Below, one piece after another: positions 1 through 7,783 of a DNA stretch of 64,000 bases. Source of the DNA: an uncultured Caulobacterales bacterium (GTDB lineage: Bacteria > Pseudomonadota > Alphaproteobacteria > Caulobacterales > Maricaulaceae); the NCBI GenBank assembly GCA_947503715.1, contig CANNER010000002.1, positions 682,001 through 746,000 on the forward strand, in the 5' to 3' direction. The position numbers and the translations under genes were made by a program. The first letter of the stretch is position 1. Each line of letters begins with the position of its first letter. A model generated the notes under the pieces. It did no database searches. It saw only the letters and a program-made list of their open reading frames with translations, and had not been told where the DNA came from.

Positions 1-137
1 CGGGCGGTATTCTCTATCTCGTCTTCAAGACGATTATTCCGGAAGCACATGACGAGAATGACGGACCATGGCCGTCTTTTGGCGGGATATTGGGCTTTGG
101 CGTGGCGCTCCTCGGATATGGCCTGACGGTTCACTGA
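1..137 (+). CDS. ZIP-family metal transporter, C-terminal fragment
   Basis: Only the last ~44 residues are inside the window; the 5' part lies upstream. The visible tail reads GGILYLVFKTIIPEAH, then a polar loop and a final hydrophobic segment (GGILGFGVALLGYGL). This resembles the last two helices of ZIP zinc/iron permeases, where a helix with an (I/V)xPE motif precedes the terminal helix. The gene ends in TGA and is followed at once by a strong hairpin terminator. The family call rests on a short stretch and is moderate only. Confidence 0.5.
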   Translation, partial: GGILYLVFKTIIPEAHDENDGPWPSFGGILGFGVALLGYGLTVH

Positions 138-154
138 GTGCCAAAAACAACAAA

Positions 155-187
155 ACCCGCTTCACAGTATGAAGCGGGTCCTATTTG
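155..187. terminator. Rho-independent-type hairpin after the ZIP gene
   Basis: A perfect 10-bp stem (155-164 with 170-179, ACCCGCTTCA/TGAAGCGGGT) with a 5-nt loop follows the upstream stop by 17 nt. The T-tract after it is weak (CCTATTTG). The stem also has an A-run on its left side, so it could work for the convergent msrB transcript as well. Confidence 0.7.
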
Positions 188-482
188 AAGTTTGGGTCTC
201 GTCGGGCGCCATGCCCGATTTCAAGATAGATAGCTCTTTACCCTCATTCGATTTTTACGAAGGTGCTGATTTAACAGCTTAGGGCAGACCCCTCAAAACA
301 GATAAACAAATTACACCTCCTTTCAAAACGCGGCTCCACAATGGAACGGCTACATTTTAGAAATGGCGGCGATTTCCTATTTTGGCAAGAGGAAAATTTT
401 GTGAAATTTGCGTCACAGACAGCGTGCCGGAAAGGGTTTATTAACCTCAATCAACCGACACTCCGCGACTTTGCAAAATCCT
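188..482. other. Intergenic region between convergent genes
   Basis: About 300 nt between the ZIP terminator and the end of msrB. It is AT-rich with several short T- and A-runs. I see no coding sequence with a ribosome-binding site, no tRNA-like fold and no repeat here. Confidence 0.5.
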
Positions 483-989
483 CTAGGATTCAATGAAATC
501 AAGCGCGACGCCGTTATTGCAGTAGCGCAGACCTGTGGGTTGCGGACCGTCTTTAAAGACGTGGCCTTGGTGGCCACCGCACCGTTTGCAGTGATATTCC
601 GTGCGGGCCACGAAGAGTTTGCGATCAACCTTTTCGCCGACATTGCCCTCAATCACGGTAAAGAAACTCGGCCAGCCAGTGCCGGAATCGAATTTCATAT
701 CGGAGGTGAAGAGCGGCAACTGACAGCCCGCGCAGACATAGGTGCCTTCGGCTTTATTGTCATTGAGCGGGCTGGAGAAGGGACGTTCCGTGCCCTCTTT
801 GCGCAGCACGCGGAACTCCATATCGGTGAGTTGTTCCTGCCACTCGCGCTCGGACATATTGGCCCAGTCTGTGTTGGATAGCTCTGTCATAGTCTTTGTC
901 TCCGCAGCTTCCGCTTTATTTTGCGTCTGTGTACAGGCGGCGATGGTTAGGGCACCGGCGCCCAGGGCGAGGTCACGTCTGGTCAGCAT
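483..989 (-). CDS. msrB: Peptide-methionine (R)-S-oxide reductase MsrB with exported N-terminus
   Basis: 168 aa. MsrB reduces methionine-R-sulfoxide in proteins. Two CxxC pairs (CAGC and CKRC) form the structural zinc site, FDSGTGWPSF is the family signature, and RYCNN near the C-terminus carries the catalytic Cys. The first ~30 residues begin MLTRRDLALGAG and end in a lipobox-like AAC, so the protein is probably exported by Tat and possibly lipidated, repairing envelope proteins rather than cytosolic ones. AAGGAG lies 8 nt before the ATG, which fixes the start. Confidence 0.95.
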   Translation of the reverse strand: MLTRRDLALGAGALTIAACTQTQNKAEAAETKTMTELSNTDWANMSEREWQEQLTDMEFRVLRKEGTERPFSSPLNDNKAEGTYVCAGCQLPLFTSDMKFDSGTGWPSFFTVIEGNVGEKVDRKLFVARTEYHCKRCGGHQGHVFKDGPQPTGLRYCNNGVALDFIES

Positions 990-1077
990 GGAAAAATCTC
1001 CTTCAATTCAGTCCGCTCTATATGGGTACATACGCATGAAGGGCCATGCACGTTGCAATCACGGTGTGGTGAGGTGA

Positions 1078-2121
1078 TTACCGTGAATTGGGAACCATCC
1101 AAGCAAAGAGCAAAATCATCACAATTAAAAAAAACGCTGCCCACCTATTGGAGAGAAATAGCCTCAATGCGGACTTACCATTATCTGGTTCCAATTTCTT
1201 CGTTTGCCAAAGAAAATGAATTGAAAGTGGTAGAATTGTAAAAAGTGCAAGAAAAAGAAAGTGAGAATTGCTGGAAACAACGTCAAATTTTCCGGGAAGT
1301 AATAATTCTCGAGACGACGAATTATCCAGATAAGGTTGAACGCGATTTTCAAAGATTATCGAATTTCTAATTTTATACGCAATTTGCAAGGAAATTACGA
1401 TCATGGTCAAGCTAACTGCATAGCAGAAAACCACCCCCAGCTTCACCCGTCCGCCAAACCGCCGCGCGGTACTCTTTATCCCTACAAAGGCATCATCCTC
1501 AATATCCTGACAGGCATAGATCGTGTCATATCCGACCGTCCAGAACATCAAGCCGAGATAGAGAATAAAGAGTGCGGGGCTCAGTTCCCCCGTCTTCGCG
1601 GCATAGGCCACGAGGACCGCCCAGTTAAAGGTCAGACCCAACCAGACCTGCGGAAACCAGGTGATCCGCTTCATAAAGGGATAGGCCGCGACGAGCGGGA
1701 TGGAGAGTAGGCTGACAATCTGCGCGAGACGCGGCAGCATCAGCAGCACGACCAAGCCGACCGCGCATTGCGCAAAGAGCCAGATCCACGCCTGTTTCGT
1801 CGTGACTGTGCCTGCGGGCAGGGGGCGCAGGGCCGTGCGTTCGACCTGCGCGTCCAAGTCCTGATCGACAATATCATTATAGGTGCAGCCCGCGCCGCGC
1901 ATCGCAATCGCCCCGATCAGGATCAGCGCGGCCCATTTCAAATCCGTCCAGACCAGACCGTGGCTCAACCCCGCAAAGGCCAGCCCGATCCAACCGGGCA
2001 GGGCGAGCAACCAATAGCCGACGGGACGGTCCAACCGCGAGAGTTGCAGATAGGGCCGCACGCTCTCAGGCGCGCGATTGACCCAATGGGTTTTCGAACT
2101 GTCGGGGATGACCTCTACCAT
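1078..2121 (-). CDS. ubiA: 4-hydroxybenzoate polyprenyltransferase (UbiA family)
   Basis: 347 aa from the ATG at 2121; longer readings up to 2232 would run into rsmE and add a non-homologous tail. UbiA attaches the polyprenyl chain to 4-hydroxybenzoate in ubiquinone synthesis and is an integral membrane enzyme. Both Mg-diphosphate motifs are present: NDIVDQDLDAQ, and the second region YDTIYACQDIEDD followed by GIKSTA. The usual family length is ~290-320 aa. The excess is an AT-rich segment after the second motif (KIRNSIIFENR to VVSSN) before the last helices. Divergent from rsmE with only 21 bp between the two starts, so each promoter must lie in the neighbouring gene. Confidence 0.9.
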   Translation of the reverse strand: MVEVIPDSSKTHWVNRAPESVRPYLQLSRLDRPVGYWLLALPGWIGLAFAGLSHGLVWTDLKWAALILIGAIAMRGAGCTYNDIVDQDLDAQVERTALRPLPAGTVTTKQAWIWLFAQCAVGLVVLLMLPRLAQIVSLLSIPLVAAYPFMKRITWFPQVWLGLTFNWAVLVAYAAKTGELSPALFILYLGLMFWTVGYDTIYACQDIEDDAFVGIKSTARRFGGRVKLGVVFCYAVSLTMIVISLQIAYKIRNSIIFENRVQPYLDNSSSRELLLPGKFDVVSSNSHFLFLALFTILPLSIHFLWQTKKLEPDNGKSALRLFLSNRWAAFFLIVMILLFAWMVPNSR

Positions 2122-2142
2122 TTGGATGATATAGGGGAGACT

Positions 2143-2871
2143 ATGCGGGAAAACTACACACTTACACGGCTCTTCGTCGAGGTTGATTTGGGCGAGGGCG
2201 CGGCGGTCGATCTGCCGCGCGAGCAAGCCCATTATCTCGGTACTGTGCTGCGCAAATCTGTGGGTGATGCCCTGCGGGTGTTTAACGGGCGTGACGGGGA
2301 ATGGCGGGCGGAGATTGTTGCGCTGGGTAAGAAGGGCGCGAGCCTGACCTGCGTCGAACCATTGCGCTCACAAACGGAAGTGCCGGATATCACACTCCTC
2401 TTCGCGCCCGTACGCAAACATCGCACCGCTTTTATTATCGAGAAAGCGACGGAACTCGGCGTGCGAAAACTCCAACCCGTCCTCACGGCCCGCACGCAAT
2501 TCCCGCGCTTGAATATAGAGAAAGCGCGCTTGCAGGCGATTGAGGCGGCGGAACAGACGGAACGGCTGGACGTGCCGGAGATCGCGGAGGTGAGGCCGCT
2601 GAAAGATCTGCTCGCCGCTTGGTGCGACACGTCGATCCTGTTTGCGGATGAAGCAGGCGATGCCCTGCGAGCGGAAGATGCGATGGAAAACGCGTCCGCG
2701 CCCGCCGCCATCCTCATCGGTCCCGAAGGTGGATTTACCGAGGCGGAACGGGCAGAGCTTCGCGGAATGGCGTGTGTGAGCGCGGTAACGCTGGGTCCAC
2801 GGATTTTGCGGGCGGACACGGCGGCGCTGGCGATGTTGACGCTTTGGCAGAGTGGGGTTGGCGACTGGTGA
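2143..2871 (+). CDS. rsmE: 16S rRNA m3U1498 methyltransferase RsmE
   Basis: 242 aa from the ATG at 2143 (MRENYTLTRLF). The in-frame ORF is open far upstream, but that part is antisense to ubiA. RsmE methylates N3 of U1498 of 16S rRNA using S-adenosylmethionine and has a SPOUT fold. Family signatures are present: EKATELGV in the middle, IGPEGGFTEAE and LGPRILRADTAAL at the C-terminus, which form the trefoil-knot cofactor site. The N-terminal ~70 residues are the PUA-like RNA-binding part (HYLGTVLRKSVGD). Confidence 0.94.
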   Translation: MRENYTLTRLFVEVDLGEGAAVDLPREQAHYLGTVLRKSVGDALRVFNGRDGEWRAEIVALGKKGASLTCVEPLRSQTEVPDITLLFAPVRKHRTAFIIEKATELGVRKLQPVLTARTQFPRLNIEKARLQAIEAAEQTERLDVPEIAEVRPLKDLLAAWCDTSILFADEAGDALRAEDAMENASAPAAILIGPEGGFTEAERAELRGMACVSAVTLGPRILRADTAALAMLTLWQSGVGDW

Positions 2872-2945
2872 GGGCAATCCACGTTTATGGAGACATGTAT
2901 CCTCGCTTTCACGACTTTCAACTATTTCGAACAACAAACATATCT

Positions 2946-3057
2946 GTCACCCCGCACCAACCCAAAGGGCGCAGATGTGGGCCTAACGATTACAGGGCCT
3001 TAGGTTAGGTTTGCAGACGATAGGTCCCGCATCTCCGTTGCGCTACGTGCGGGATGA
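2946..3057. repeat. MITE-like palindromic intergenic element, copy 1
   Basis: About 111 nt. The ends are near-inverted (TCACCCCGCA at the left, TGCGGGATGA at the right) and there are two internal hairpins. Its first ~45 nt match the reverse complement of the element at 47244-47354 at most positions, including CCAAAGG-CGCAGATG-GGG and CCT(A/G)ACG. The right end shares TAGGTCCCGCATC with that copy. The two copies therefore lie in opposite orientation. No coding capacity. Confidence 0.7.
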
Positions 3058-3422
3058 AAATTGTGAGTTGACGCAGATATTCGGTAATCAATCCCCGTTT
3101 ATAAAGAGAATGATCCCCACTTCTCCAAACACGCATATGTTTAACTCGTTCTTTCGGACATGGGACAGGTAGGAGCTCATCTATCCGTGCCGGAGGACGG
3201 TGTGTTTATCGGTGCGGGGTGAGACCTGCATCGGGGGACCGGGTTTCGAGTGCCTGACGGATTGAAACATTCGCAGTCAAGTAAGGCCGTTATCTGTAAA
3301 GCACCGCCGCGTGGTCCGAGCAATTGGCGTCAGCCAAATGTGGGACGTGCAATGGTTCTGTCGATTAAAGTCCGACGGAGCCTGAGATTTGGAAGACGTA
3401 ACGGTATCGCCGACAGAGTTGA

Positions 3423-3526
3423 TTTTCTGTTAGAAAATTCAACGACCCAAACCTCACGCACTTGGCCTTCGTGTAAAACATTTTTCTTTTTGGTCTCCAT
3501 CTCGTGCATTTTTCTTTCAGAAAATT
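3423..3526. repeat. Two copies of a TTTTCT-N3-AGAAAATT dyad
   Basis: Copy 1 is 3423-3439 and copy 2 is 3510-3526. Each is a perfect 6-bp inverted repeat with a 3-nt centre, followed by the same TT, with starts 87 nt apart. Outer bases extend the pairing (GTTGA..TCAAC in copy 1, GCA..TGC in copy 2). They could be operators or short RNA hairpins; which regulator would use them is unknown. Confidence 0.5.
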
Positions 3527-3728
3527 GCACTAGAGGTCACCGCGCGGACGTCCCGCTTTTATATCTCTCGCCGCACGCCTCGATCGTCGGTCGCAACGCC
3601 CGCTCGCCCAATGATCATCCACACGCTGTGCAGAACATTTCGCAGCCGAACCGGGTTCCGGCCCTTGTCAGGCTGTTTTTGGCTCGCGCATAATGACGCA
3701 GCGGGACTTCGCCCTTGCATAGCATCGC

Positions 3729-3772
3729 GTACTAGATGTAGTGCATATGTAAGGGGAGAATGGCATATATCG
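3729..3772 (+). promoter_or_regulatory. Tandem NrdR-box-like operator upstream of nrdB
   Basis: Box 1 core CTAGATGTAG (3732-3741) fits the NrdR core CwAtATaTwG at its key positions. Box 2 GCATATATCG (3763-3772) is weaker, with a matching centre. The box centres are 31 bp apart, three helical turns, which is the usual spacing of paired NrdR boxes in ribonucleotide-reductase promoters. About 100 bp before the nrdB start. Confidence 0.65.
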
Positions 3773-3869
3773 CGTTTTTAAGCGATTTAGGGCCAGTTTC
3801 AAACGGTTAGACAGAATCACGGGGCTCTGCCAGGCAGGCGACCCGACACAGGAATGAAAGAGCACAGTC

Positions 3870-4913
3870 ATGGGTAAAATGGGTAATTTCGAGAAAAGCG
3901 AATCGGGCCTGCTCCTGCCGTCCCATTCCTATAAGCCGTTCCGCTATCCCTGGGCCTTTGATTACTGGCAGAAACAACAACAAGTTCACTGGATGCCGGA
4001 AGAGGTGCCCTTGGGTGAAGATATCAAGGATTGGGCGACCAATCTGACCGATGTTGAGAAAAACCTCCTGACGCAGATCTTCCGTTTCTTCACACAATCC
4101 GACGTCGAGGTTGGCGCGAATTACATGGAAAATTACATGCCGCTGTTCAAGCCGGTGGAAGTCCGCATGATGCTGGCCTCGTTCTCCAACATGGAAACGA
4201 TCCATATCGCGGCTTATGCGCTCCTGCTCGAAACGATCGGCATGCCCGACAGCGAGTTTTCTGCTTTCATGGAATATGAGGAAATGTCCGCCAAGCATGA
4301 TTATCTCGGTAAATTCGGTGTCGAGACAGAGCGCGATATTCTGACCTCCATGGCCGTGTTCGGAGGCTTCACCGAAGGGCTACAGCTCTTTGCCTCATTC
4401 GCCATGTTGATGAACTTCCCGCGTCTGAACAAGATGAAGGGCATGGGCCAAATCGTGACTTGGTCCATCCGGGACGAGAGCCTGCATTGTGAGGGCATGA
4501 TTAAACTGTTCCACACATTTGCGGCCGAGACGGGTGCGCTGACGAAATCCGTGGCCGATGACATCATTGATTGCTGTCAGACAGTTGTGAAACTGGAAGA
4601 TAAATTCATCGATCTGGCGTTCGAAATGGGTCCGGTTGAGGGCATGACATCCGAGGATATCAAAGCCTATATCCGCTACATCGCTGATTGGCGTTTGGGC
4701 CAACTCGGCCTGCCAAAAGTCTACGGCACGGAAGAGCATCCACTGCCCTGGTTGACCGAAATTACGAATGGTGTCGAACATGCGAACTTCTTCGAAGCCC
4801 GCGCCACGGAATATGCCAAGGGCGCGACCGAGGGCACCTGGCACGGCGCGGAAGGTGTCTGGGACCGGTTCGAGGCGAATTTGAGCAAAGTGAAATTGGA
4901 AGCGGCGGAATAA
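3870..4913 (+). CDS. nrdB: Class Ia ribonucleotide reductase, small (beta) subunit
   Basis: 347 aa. NrdB holds the diiron-tyrosyl cofactor that starts reduction of ribonucleotides in the NrdA subunit. All ligands can be placed by spacing against the E. coli protein: D78, E109 and H112 (METIHIAAY), radical Tyr116, then E169 (GFTEGLQ), E203 and H206 (RDESLHCEGM). The usual 31- and 34-residue intervals are kept, so the enzyme should be active. No nrdA is adjacent; the partner must lie outside the window. Followed by a good hairpin terminator, so probably a single-gene unit controlled by the NrdR-like boxes upstream. Confidence 0.95.
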   Translation: MGKMGNFEKSESGLLLPSHSYKPFRYPWAFDYWQKQQQVHWMPEEVPLGEDIKDWATNLTDVEKNLLTQIFRFFTQSDVEVGANYMENYMPLFKPVEVRMMLASFSNMETIHIAAYALLLETIGMPDSEFSAFMEYEEMSAKHDYLGKFGVETERDILTSMAVFGGFTEGLQLFASFAMLMNFPRLNKMKGMGQIVTWSIRDESLHCEGMIKLFHTFAAETGALTKSVADDIIDCCQTVVKLEDKFIDLAFEMGPVEGMTSEDIKAYIRYIADWRLGQLGLPKVYGTEEHPLPWLTEITNGVEHANFFEARATEYAKGATEGTWHGAEGVWDRFEANLSKVKLEAAE

Positions 4914-4933
4914 ATTTAGCTTCATACCCTAAC

Positions 4934-4965
4934 AAAGACCTCGCCCCGTGCGAGGTCTTTCTATT
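4934..4965 (+). terminator. Terminator after nrdB
   Basis: An 11-bp stem AAAGACCTCGC/GCGAGGTCTTT (4934-4944 with 4950-4960) with a 5-nt loop, then CTATTTG. It starts 20 nt after the nrdB stop. Confidence 0.85.
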
Positions 4966-5012
4966 TGCGTCATCCGTAGATAAAATAAGACATTTCAATA
5001 TAAAGACCTAAT

Positions 5013-5819
5013 ATGTCACTCCTCTCTTTCGACGACCGGAATTACAGTTTCGAGACCATCTATAATTTCCGTGATTTCGGCGGATATAAAGGCTTGGACG
5101 GTCGCGCAGTCAAAACCGGACGCCTGTTCCGCTCGGCACATCTCTCGGCTTTAAGCCCCGAAGACCTCTCAGAGATTGGAGGTCTGGATATCAACCTTGT
5201 CGTGGATCTTCGCCACGCACCGGAACGGGCAAAACAACCCTCCCGCTTTCCAACACCAACCCCGCATGTGCATGAATATCCGGACGCGCCCGACAAAGTG
5301 GATGCGAAGGTCGCGCCGCATGAAGCGTTTTTGGAACATGAACTCTACACAGCCGCCGATGCCCATGGCTATATGATTGGCAGCTATACCGCGCGGCCGC
5401 ATGACCCGGGCTTTCAGAAAATCTTCGCCGATACACTTCATTTCATGGCTGAGAGTGAGAACGAGGCGGCGGCAGGGGTGCTCGTCCATTGCGCGGCGGG
5501 GAAAGACCGCACGGGGACACTTTGTGCGCTGATACAGGGCTTATTGGGGGTCTCGCGTGACGATATTCTGGCGGATTATATGATGACGCTGGAATCCGTG
5601 GATATAGATAAGATTATCGGACCGGCGGCGGAGATGTTCTCGAAACGCTATGGCCGTCAGATTGATGCGAACGCCATTTGGCCGATGTTCGGCGTCACGC
5701 CGGAATTTTTAAACGCGGCCTTGGATGGTATGGGAGATATGGAAACCTATGCGACGCAAACGCTTGCGGTGAAGCCCTCGACGCTCGCGAAAATTCGCAC
5801 GCGATATCTCATAGGTTAA
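5013..5819 (+). CDS. Tyrosine-protein-phosphatase-like protein
   Basis: 268 aa. The signature HCAAGKDRTG gives the catalytic P-loop Cx5R (C160, R166), and NFRDFGGY and GRLFRSAHLS near the N-terminus are typical of the bacterial phosphatase group that includes lipid- and tyrosine-phosphatases such as MptpB. No signal peptide, so probably cytoplasmic. The substrate cannot be told from sequence. Preceded by the nrdB terminator, so it has its own promoter. It converges on the tadE-like pair, with 4 nt between the stop codons. Confidence 0.8.
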   Translation: MSLLSFDDRNYSFETIYNFRDFGGYKGLDGRAVKTGRLFRSAHLSALSPEDLSEIGGLDINLVVDLRHAPERAKQPSRFPTPTPHVHEYPDAPDKVDAKVAPHEAFLEHELYTAADAHGYMIGSYTARPHDPGFQKIFADTLHFMAESENEAAAGVLVHCAAGKDRTGTLCALIQGLLGVSRDDILADYMMTLESVDIDKIIGPAAEMFSKRYGRQIDANAIWPMFGVTPEFLNAALDGMGDMETYATQTLAVKPSTLAKIRTRYLIG

Positions 5820-5823
5820 ATGT

Positions 5824-6459
5824 TTAGGACGAAGATGTGCTGCCCGTGCAGGTGACAGTTGCATAGCCGCTGGCGGAACAAGAAATATCCTTGCCGGAAT
5901 CTTTACCAATCACGACAGAATTTGACCGACGGGGTTTCAGCATGAAGGTCTCGCTGAGCGTGATATCCGTATCAAAGAATCTCAGTTTTAAGGGCGAATA
6001 CGTATAAGCCACCCGCGTCACAACAATACCGGAATTTTCACTCAAAATTTTCTCATCTAAAGTCGCAGCGTTAAAGCTGGGTAGATTATTGGCGCTGGGA
6101 TTCATCTGAACGATTCCTTCAGACGTGATGTTTCCGTTTGTATCTTTGATGAAGCTCCGCATATCAATCGTGACTTTTCGGGCATCCGCGACGCCCATAA
6201 TTCGAATGGCAGCAGAGAGTGTTTCTTCAACATCTGTAACCGTCATCTCGGATGTATGGGTCGCGAGATCGCCGGCAACATTTGTTCCGTGCGAAACGCG
6301 ACGATCCGCATCAATAGCTGTCGCGATTTCCGCCAAGCCAAAATACATCATGATCATGACCGGTGCGACGAAGGCAAATTCAATCGCCGCGGCACCTTCT
6401 TCATTCCGTCGCAGACGTTTAGCGAGAAACTTTGCGGTTCTGGGAAGAATGTAGGTCAT
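5824..6459 (-). CDS. TadE/TadG-type pilus assembly (pseudopilin-like) protein
   Basis: 211 aa. The N-terminus is a basic stretch followed by EEGAAAIEFAFVAPVMIMMYFGL, the conserved TadE pseudopilin segment with a Glu after a short hydrophilic leader and one transmembrane helix. Such minor pilins are processed by the CpaA/TadV peptidase and are needed for Flp pilus assembly. The ATG overlaps the TGA of the upstream tadE-like gene (ATGA), and GGAGGG lies 9 nt before it, so the two are translationally coupled. The C-terminal half has no recognisable domain beyond this family. Confidence 0.82.
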   Translation of the reverse strand: MTYILPRTAKFLAKRLRRNEEGAAAIEFAFVAPVMIMMYFGLAEIATAIDADRRVSHGTNVAGDLATHTSEMTVTDVEETLSAAIRIMGVADARKVTIDMRSFIKDTNGNITSEGIVQMNPSANNLPSFNAATLDEKILSENSGIVVTRVAYTYSPLKLRFFDTDITLSETFMLKPRRSNSVVIGKDSGKDISCSASGYATVTCTGSTSSS

Positions 6460-7103
6460 GCGGGTTTTCCCTCCGAAATCTTGTCATTTGTATCCGAATC
6501 GCAAGTGCCGGATGCAGGGAAAGGCTCGTTTTTGAAAGCCGTTGTTGACGTGATCACGCGTATACCCGGTGTGCCCGGTGATTCTAACCGAGTAATTTTC
6601 GGCGGTAGGACCAAGCGGTGATATAATATAGATCTGACGACGAGTGCCGTGCCCGCAGTATTGGCCTCTGATGAAACTGTACCATTGGGGGTCTGTGGGA
6701 TGGCATCATCTCCCGTTTTATCAGGGTCACGCGGTGCGGGCGCAGGGGGTTCGGGTAGCGTGATTGTCTTGAAACTGGCACCATCAACAACATCAATTCT
6801 GACGTTTTTCCAACAATTGCCTAAGCCTTTCATTTCCGAGCAGACGAGTGCTTTAAACTCATCTTCGCCGCCACAGGCCTGAAAATTTCCAACACGGATG
6901 CTTCTGCCGGCCTCAGACGTTGCATGCGACAGGGCAGAACTAATGAAAAAGACAAGTGCGAGTTCGATGATACCGAATAAAAGTGCAAAAAACGGGAGCG
7001 CCACGAAAGCAAATTCGATGGCCGTTGCGCCGTCTTCATCTTTCTGGAATTTGGCGACAGTGCGTTCAGCCCGCCGCCATGCTTTTTCCGATATAAATTT
7101 CAT
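6456..7103 (-). CDS. TadE-like minor pseudopilin
   Basis: 215 aa from the ATG at 7103, chosen because GGAG lies 6 nt upstream; two more ATGs upstream lack one. The leader RTVAKFQKDEDGATAIEFA followed by a hydrophobic helix (LPFFALLFGIIELALVFF) is the TadE signature. After it comes ALSHATSEAGR, the usual TadE continuation. Four cysteines in the globular part (CGGEDEF.., CSEMKGLGNC) could form disulfides in the periplasm. First gene of a two-gene unit. A perfect CtrA-type box lies ~100 bp upstream. Confidence 0.85.
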   Translation of the reverse strand: MKFISEKAWRRAERTVAKFQKDEDGATAIEFAFVALPFFALLFGIIELALVFFISSALSHATSEAGRSIRVGNFQACGGEDEFKALVCSEMKGLGNCWKNVRIDVVDGASFKTITLPEPPAPAPRDPDKTGDDAIPQTPNGTVSSEANTAGTALVVRSILYHRLVLPPKITRLESPGTPGIRVITSTTAFKNEPFPASGTCDSDTNDKISEGKPA

Positions 7104-7204
7104 GTCCCACTCCATGATGTGAAAGCTCCAGCTTTTCCTCGCTGGATTCATCAGGCTTAGGAAAGCTTAGAAAGGTTTCATTAAGAAAGACGTAAAGATT
7201 CAGG

Positions 7205-7219
7205 TTAATAAAGTATTAA
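7205..7219. promoter_or_regulatory. Perfect CtrA-type box TTAA-N7-TTAA upstream of the tadE pair
   Basis: TTAA (7205-7208), seven bases, TTAA (7216-7219). It lies 102 bp upstream of the tadE-like start on the minus strand. A second, weaker match (TTAA-N7-GTAA, 7181-7195) sits closer to the gene. CtrA is the alphaproteobacterial cell-cycle regulator with this consensus. Confidence 0.7.
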
Positions 7220-7243
7220 TTTATTTCCAAATTTAAGACTCAA

Positions 7244-7783
7244 TTAAAACCCGGGTCCTGTGGGCGACGAAAACTCTGCGCCGCCTGCAATATTAGATCC
7301 ATCGCTTACACTCGCACCTGTTCCACCCAGTGACGGACCTTGAGCAATGGTTGTATCCAGGTCCCGATCCTCCGGGGTGTTTAATGCGATGAATTCGGGA
7401 TTGTCGCCCAATACGGGTGAGGGACCGCAATAAGGAATACAGGAATAAGTCTCACGCGATTTTGCATTATGAAGTCTCACGCTGTGCGATGACAACGTAT
7501 TGACGACCTGAAGGTTCGTATCCATCATCGTATTTCCGTTCGCGTCTAGTATGATGAGATTGGTCTCGCCATACCCGCGTCCCACGACAAATATAGTATC
7601 GACGGATTGAACCGTGACATCTGCAATATTGGGATTGCCGATAATAATAGAACTCGCGGCCCCTGGCAGGCGAACTACTTCTGTTTTGTTCAGCTCGACT
7701 TTATAAACCTGATCTCCTGCAAAGGCAGGCGCAGCGCTACTGGCGATAGTTGCCAAGACCAGCAATAATTTTGTCATACGCAT
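7244..7783 (-). CDS. Stand-alone secretin N-terminal-domain protein of the pilus locus
   Basis: 179 aa from the ATG at 7783 (GGGAG 9 nt upstream; an upstream extension is non-homologous). A signal peptide ends in PAFA. Residues ~25-95 match the pilus-secretin N-domain (T2SS/T3SS_pil_N type): NKTEVVRLPGAA, GNPNIADVTV, VVGRGYGETNLI. The same pattern occurs in the N-terminus of CpaC encoded at 10260, but the BON and secretin pore domains are missing here. The C-terminal part has two cysteines (CIPYC) and a Gly/Ser-rich tail. Likely periplasmic accessory to the CpaC channel. Divergent from the pilin genes. Confidence 0.78.
   Translation of the reverse strand: MRMTKLLLVLATIASSAAPAFAGDQVYKVELNKTEVVRLPGAASSIIIGNPNIADVTVQSVDTIFVVGRGYGETNLIILDANGNTMMDTNLQVVNTLSSHSVRLHNAKSRETYSCIPYCGPSPVLGDNPEFIALNTPEDRDLDTTIAQGPSLGGTGASVSDGSNIAGGAEFSSPTGPGF

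Larger units (their letters stand above)
2872..3869. other. 1-kb non-coding region upstream of nrdB
   Basis: Apart from the palindromic element (2946-3057), two related dyads (3423-3439, 3510-3526) and a probable NrdR operator (3729-3772), I can assign nothing here. Open frames exist on both strands (for example 3250-3693 plus), but they lack convincing ribosome-binding sites and protein-like composition. Stretch 3150-3260 is GC-rich and self-complementary in places and could hold a small RNA. It does not show the conserved sequence of RNase P RNA or tmRNA. Confidence 0.5.

Noticed and set aside
408-881. 157-codon plus-strand frame over msrB
   Set aside because: Shadow of msrB, whose zinc and catalytic motifs on the minus strand are complete.
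1768-2142. N-terminal extension of rsmE
   Set aside because: This part is antisense to ubiA and lacks homology to RsmE; the protein is complete from the ATG at 2143.
3150-3300. RNase P RNA or tmRNA in the non-coding stretch before nrdB
   Set aside because: Neither the conserved RNase P core sequence nor a tmRNA tag or acceptor arm is present; folding alone is not evidence.
3250-3693. 147-codon open frame in the region before nrdB
   Set aside because: No ribosome-binding site, unlikely composition and no recognisable domain. It overlaps the dyads and other frames equally open.
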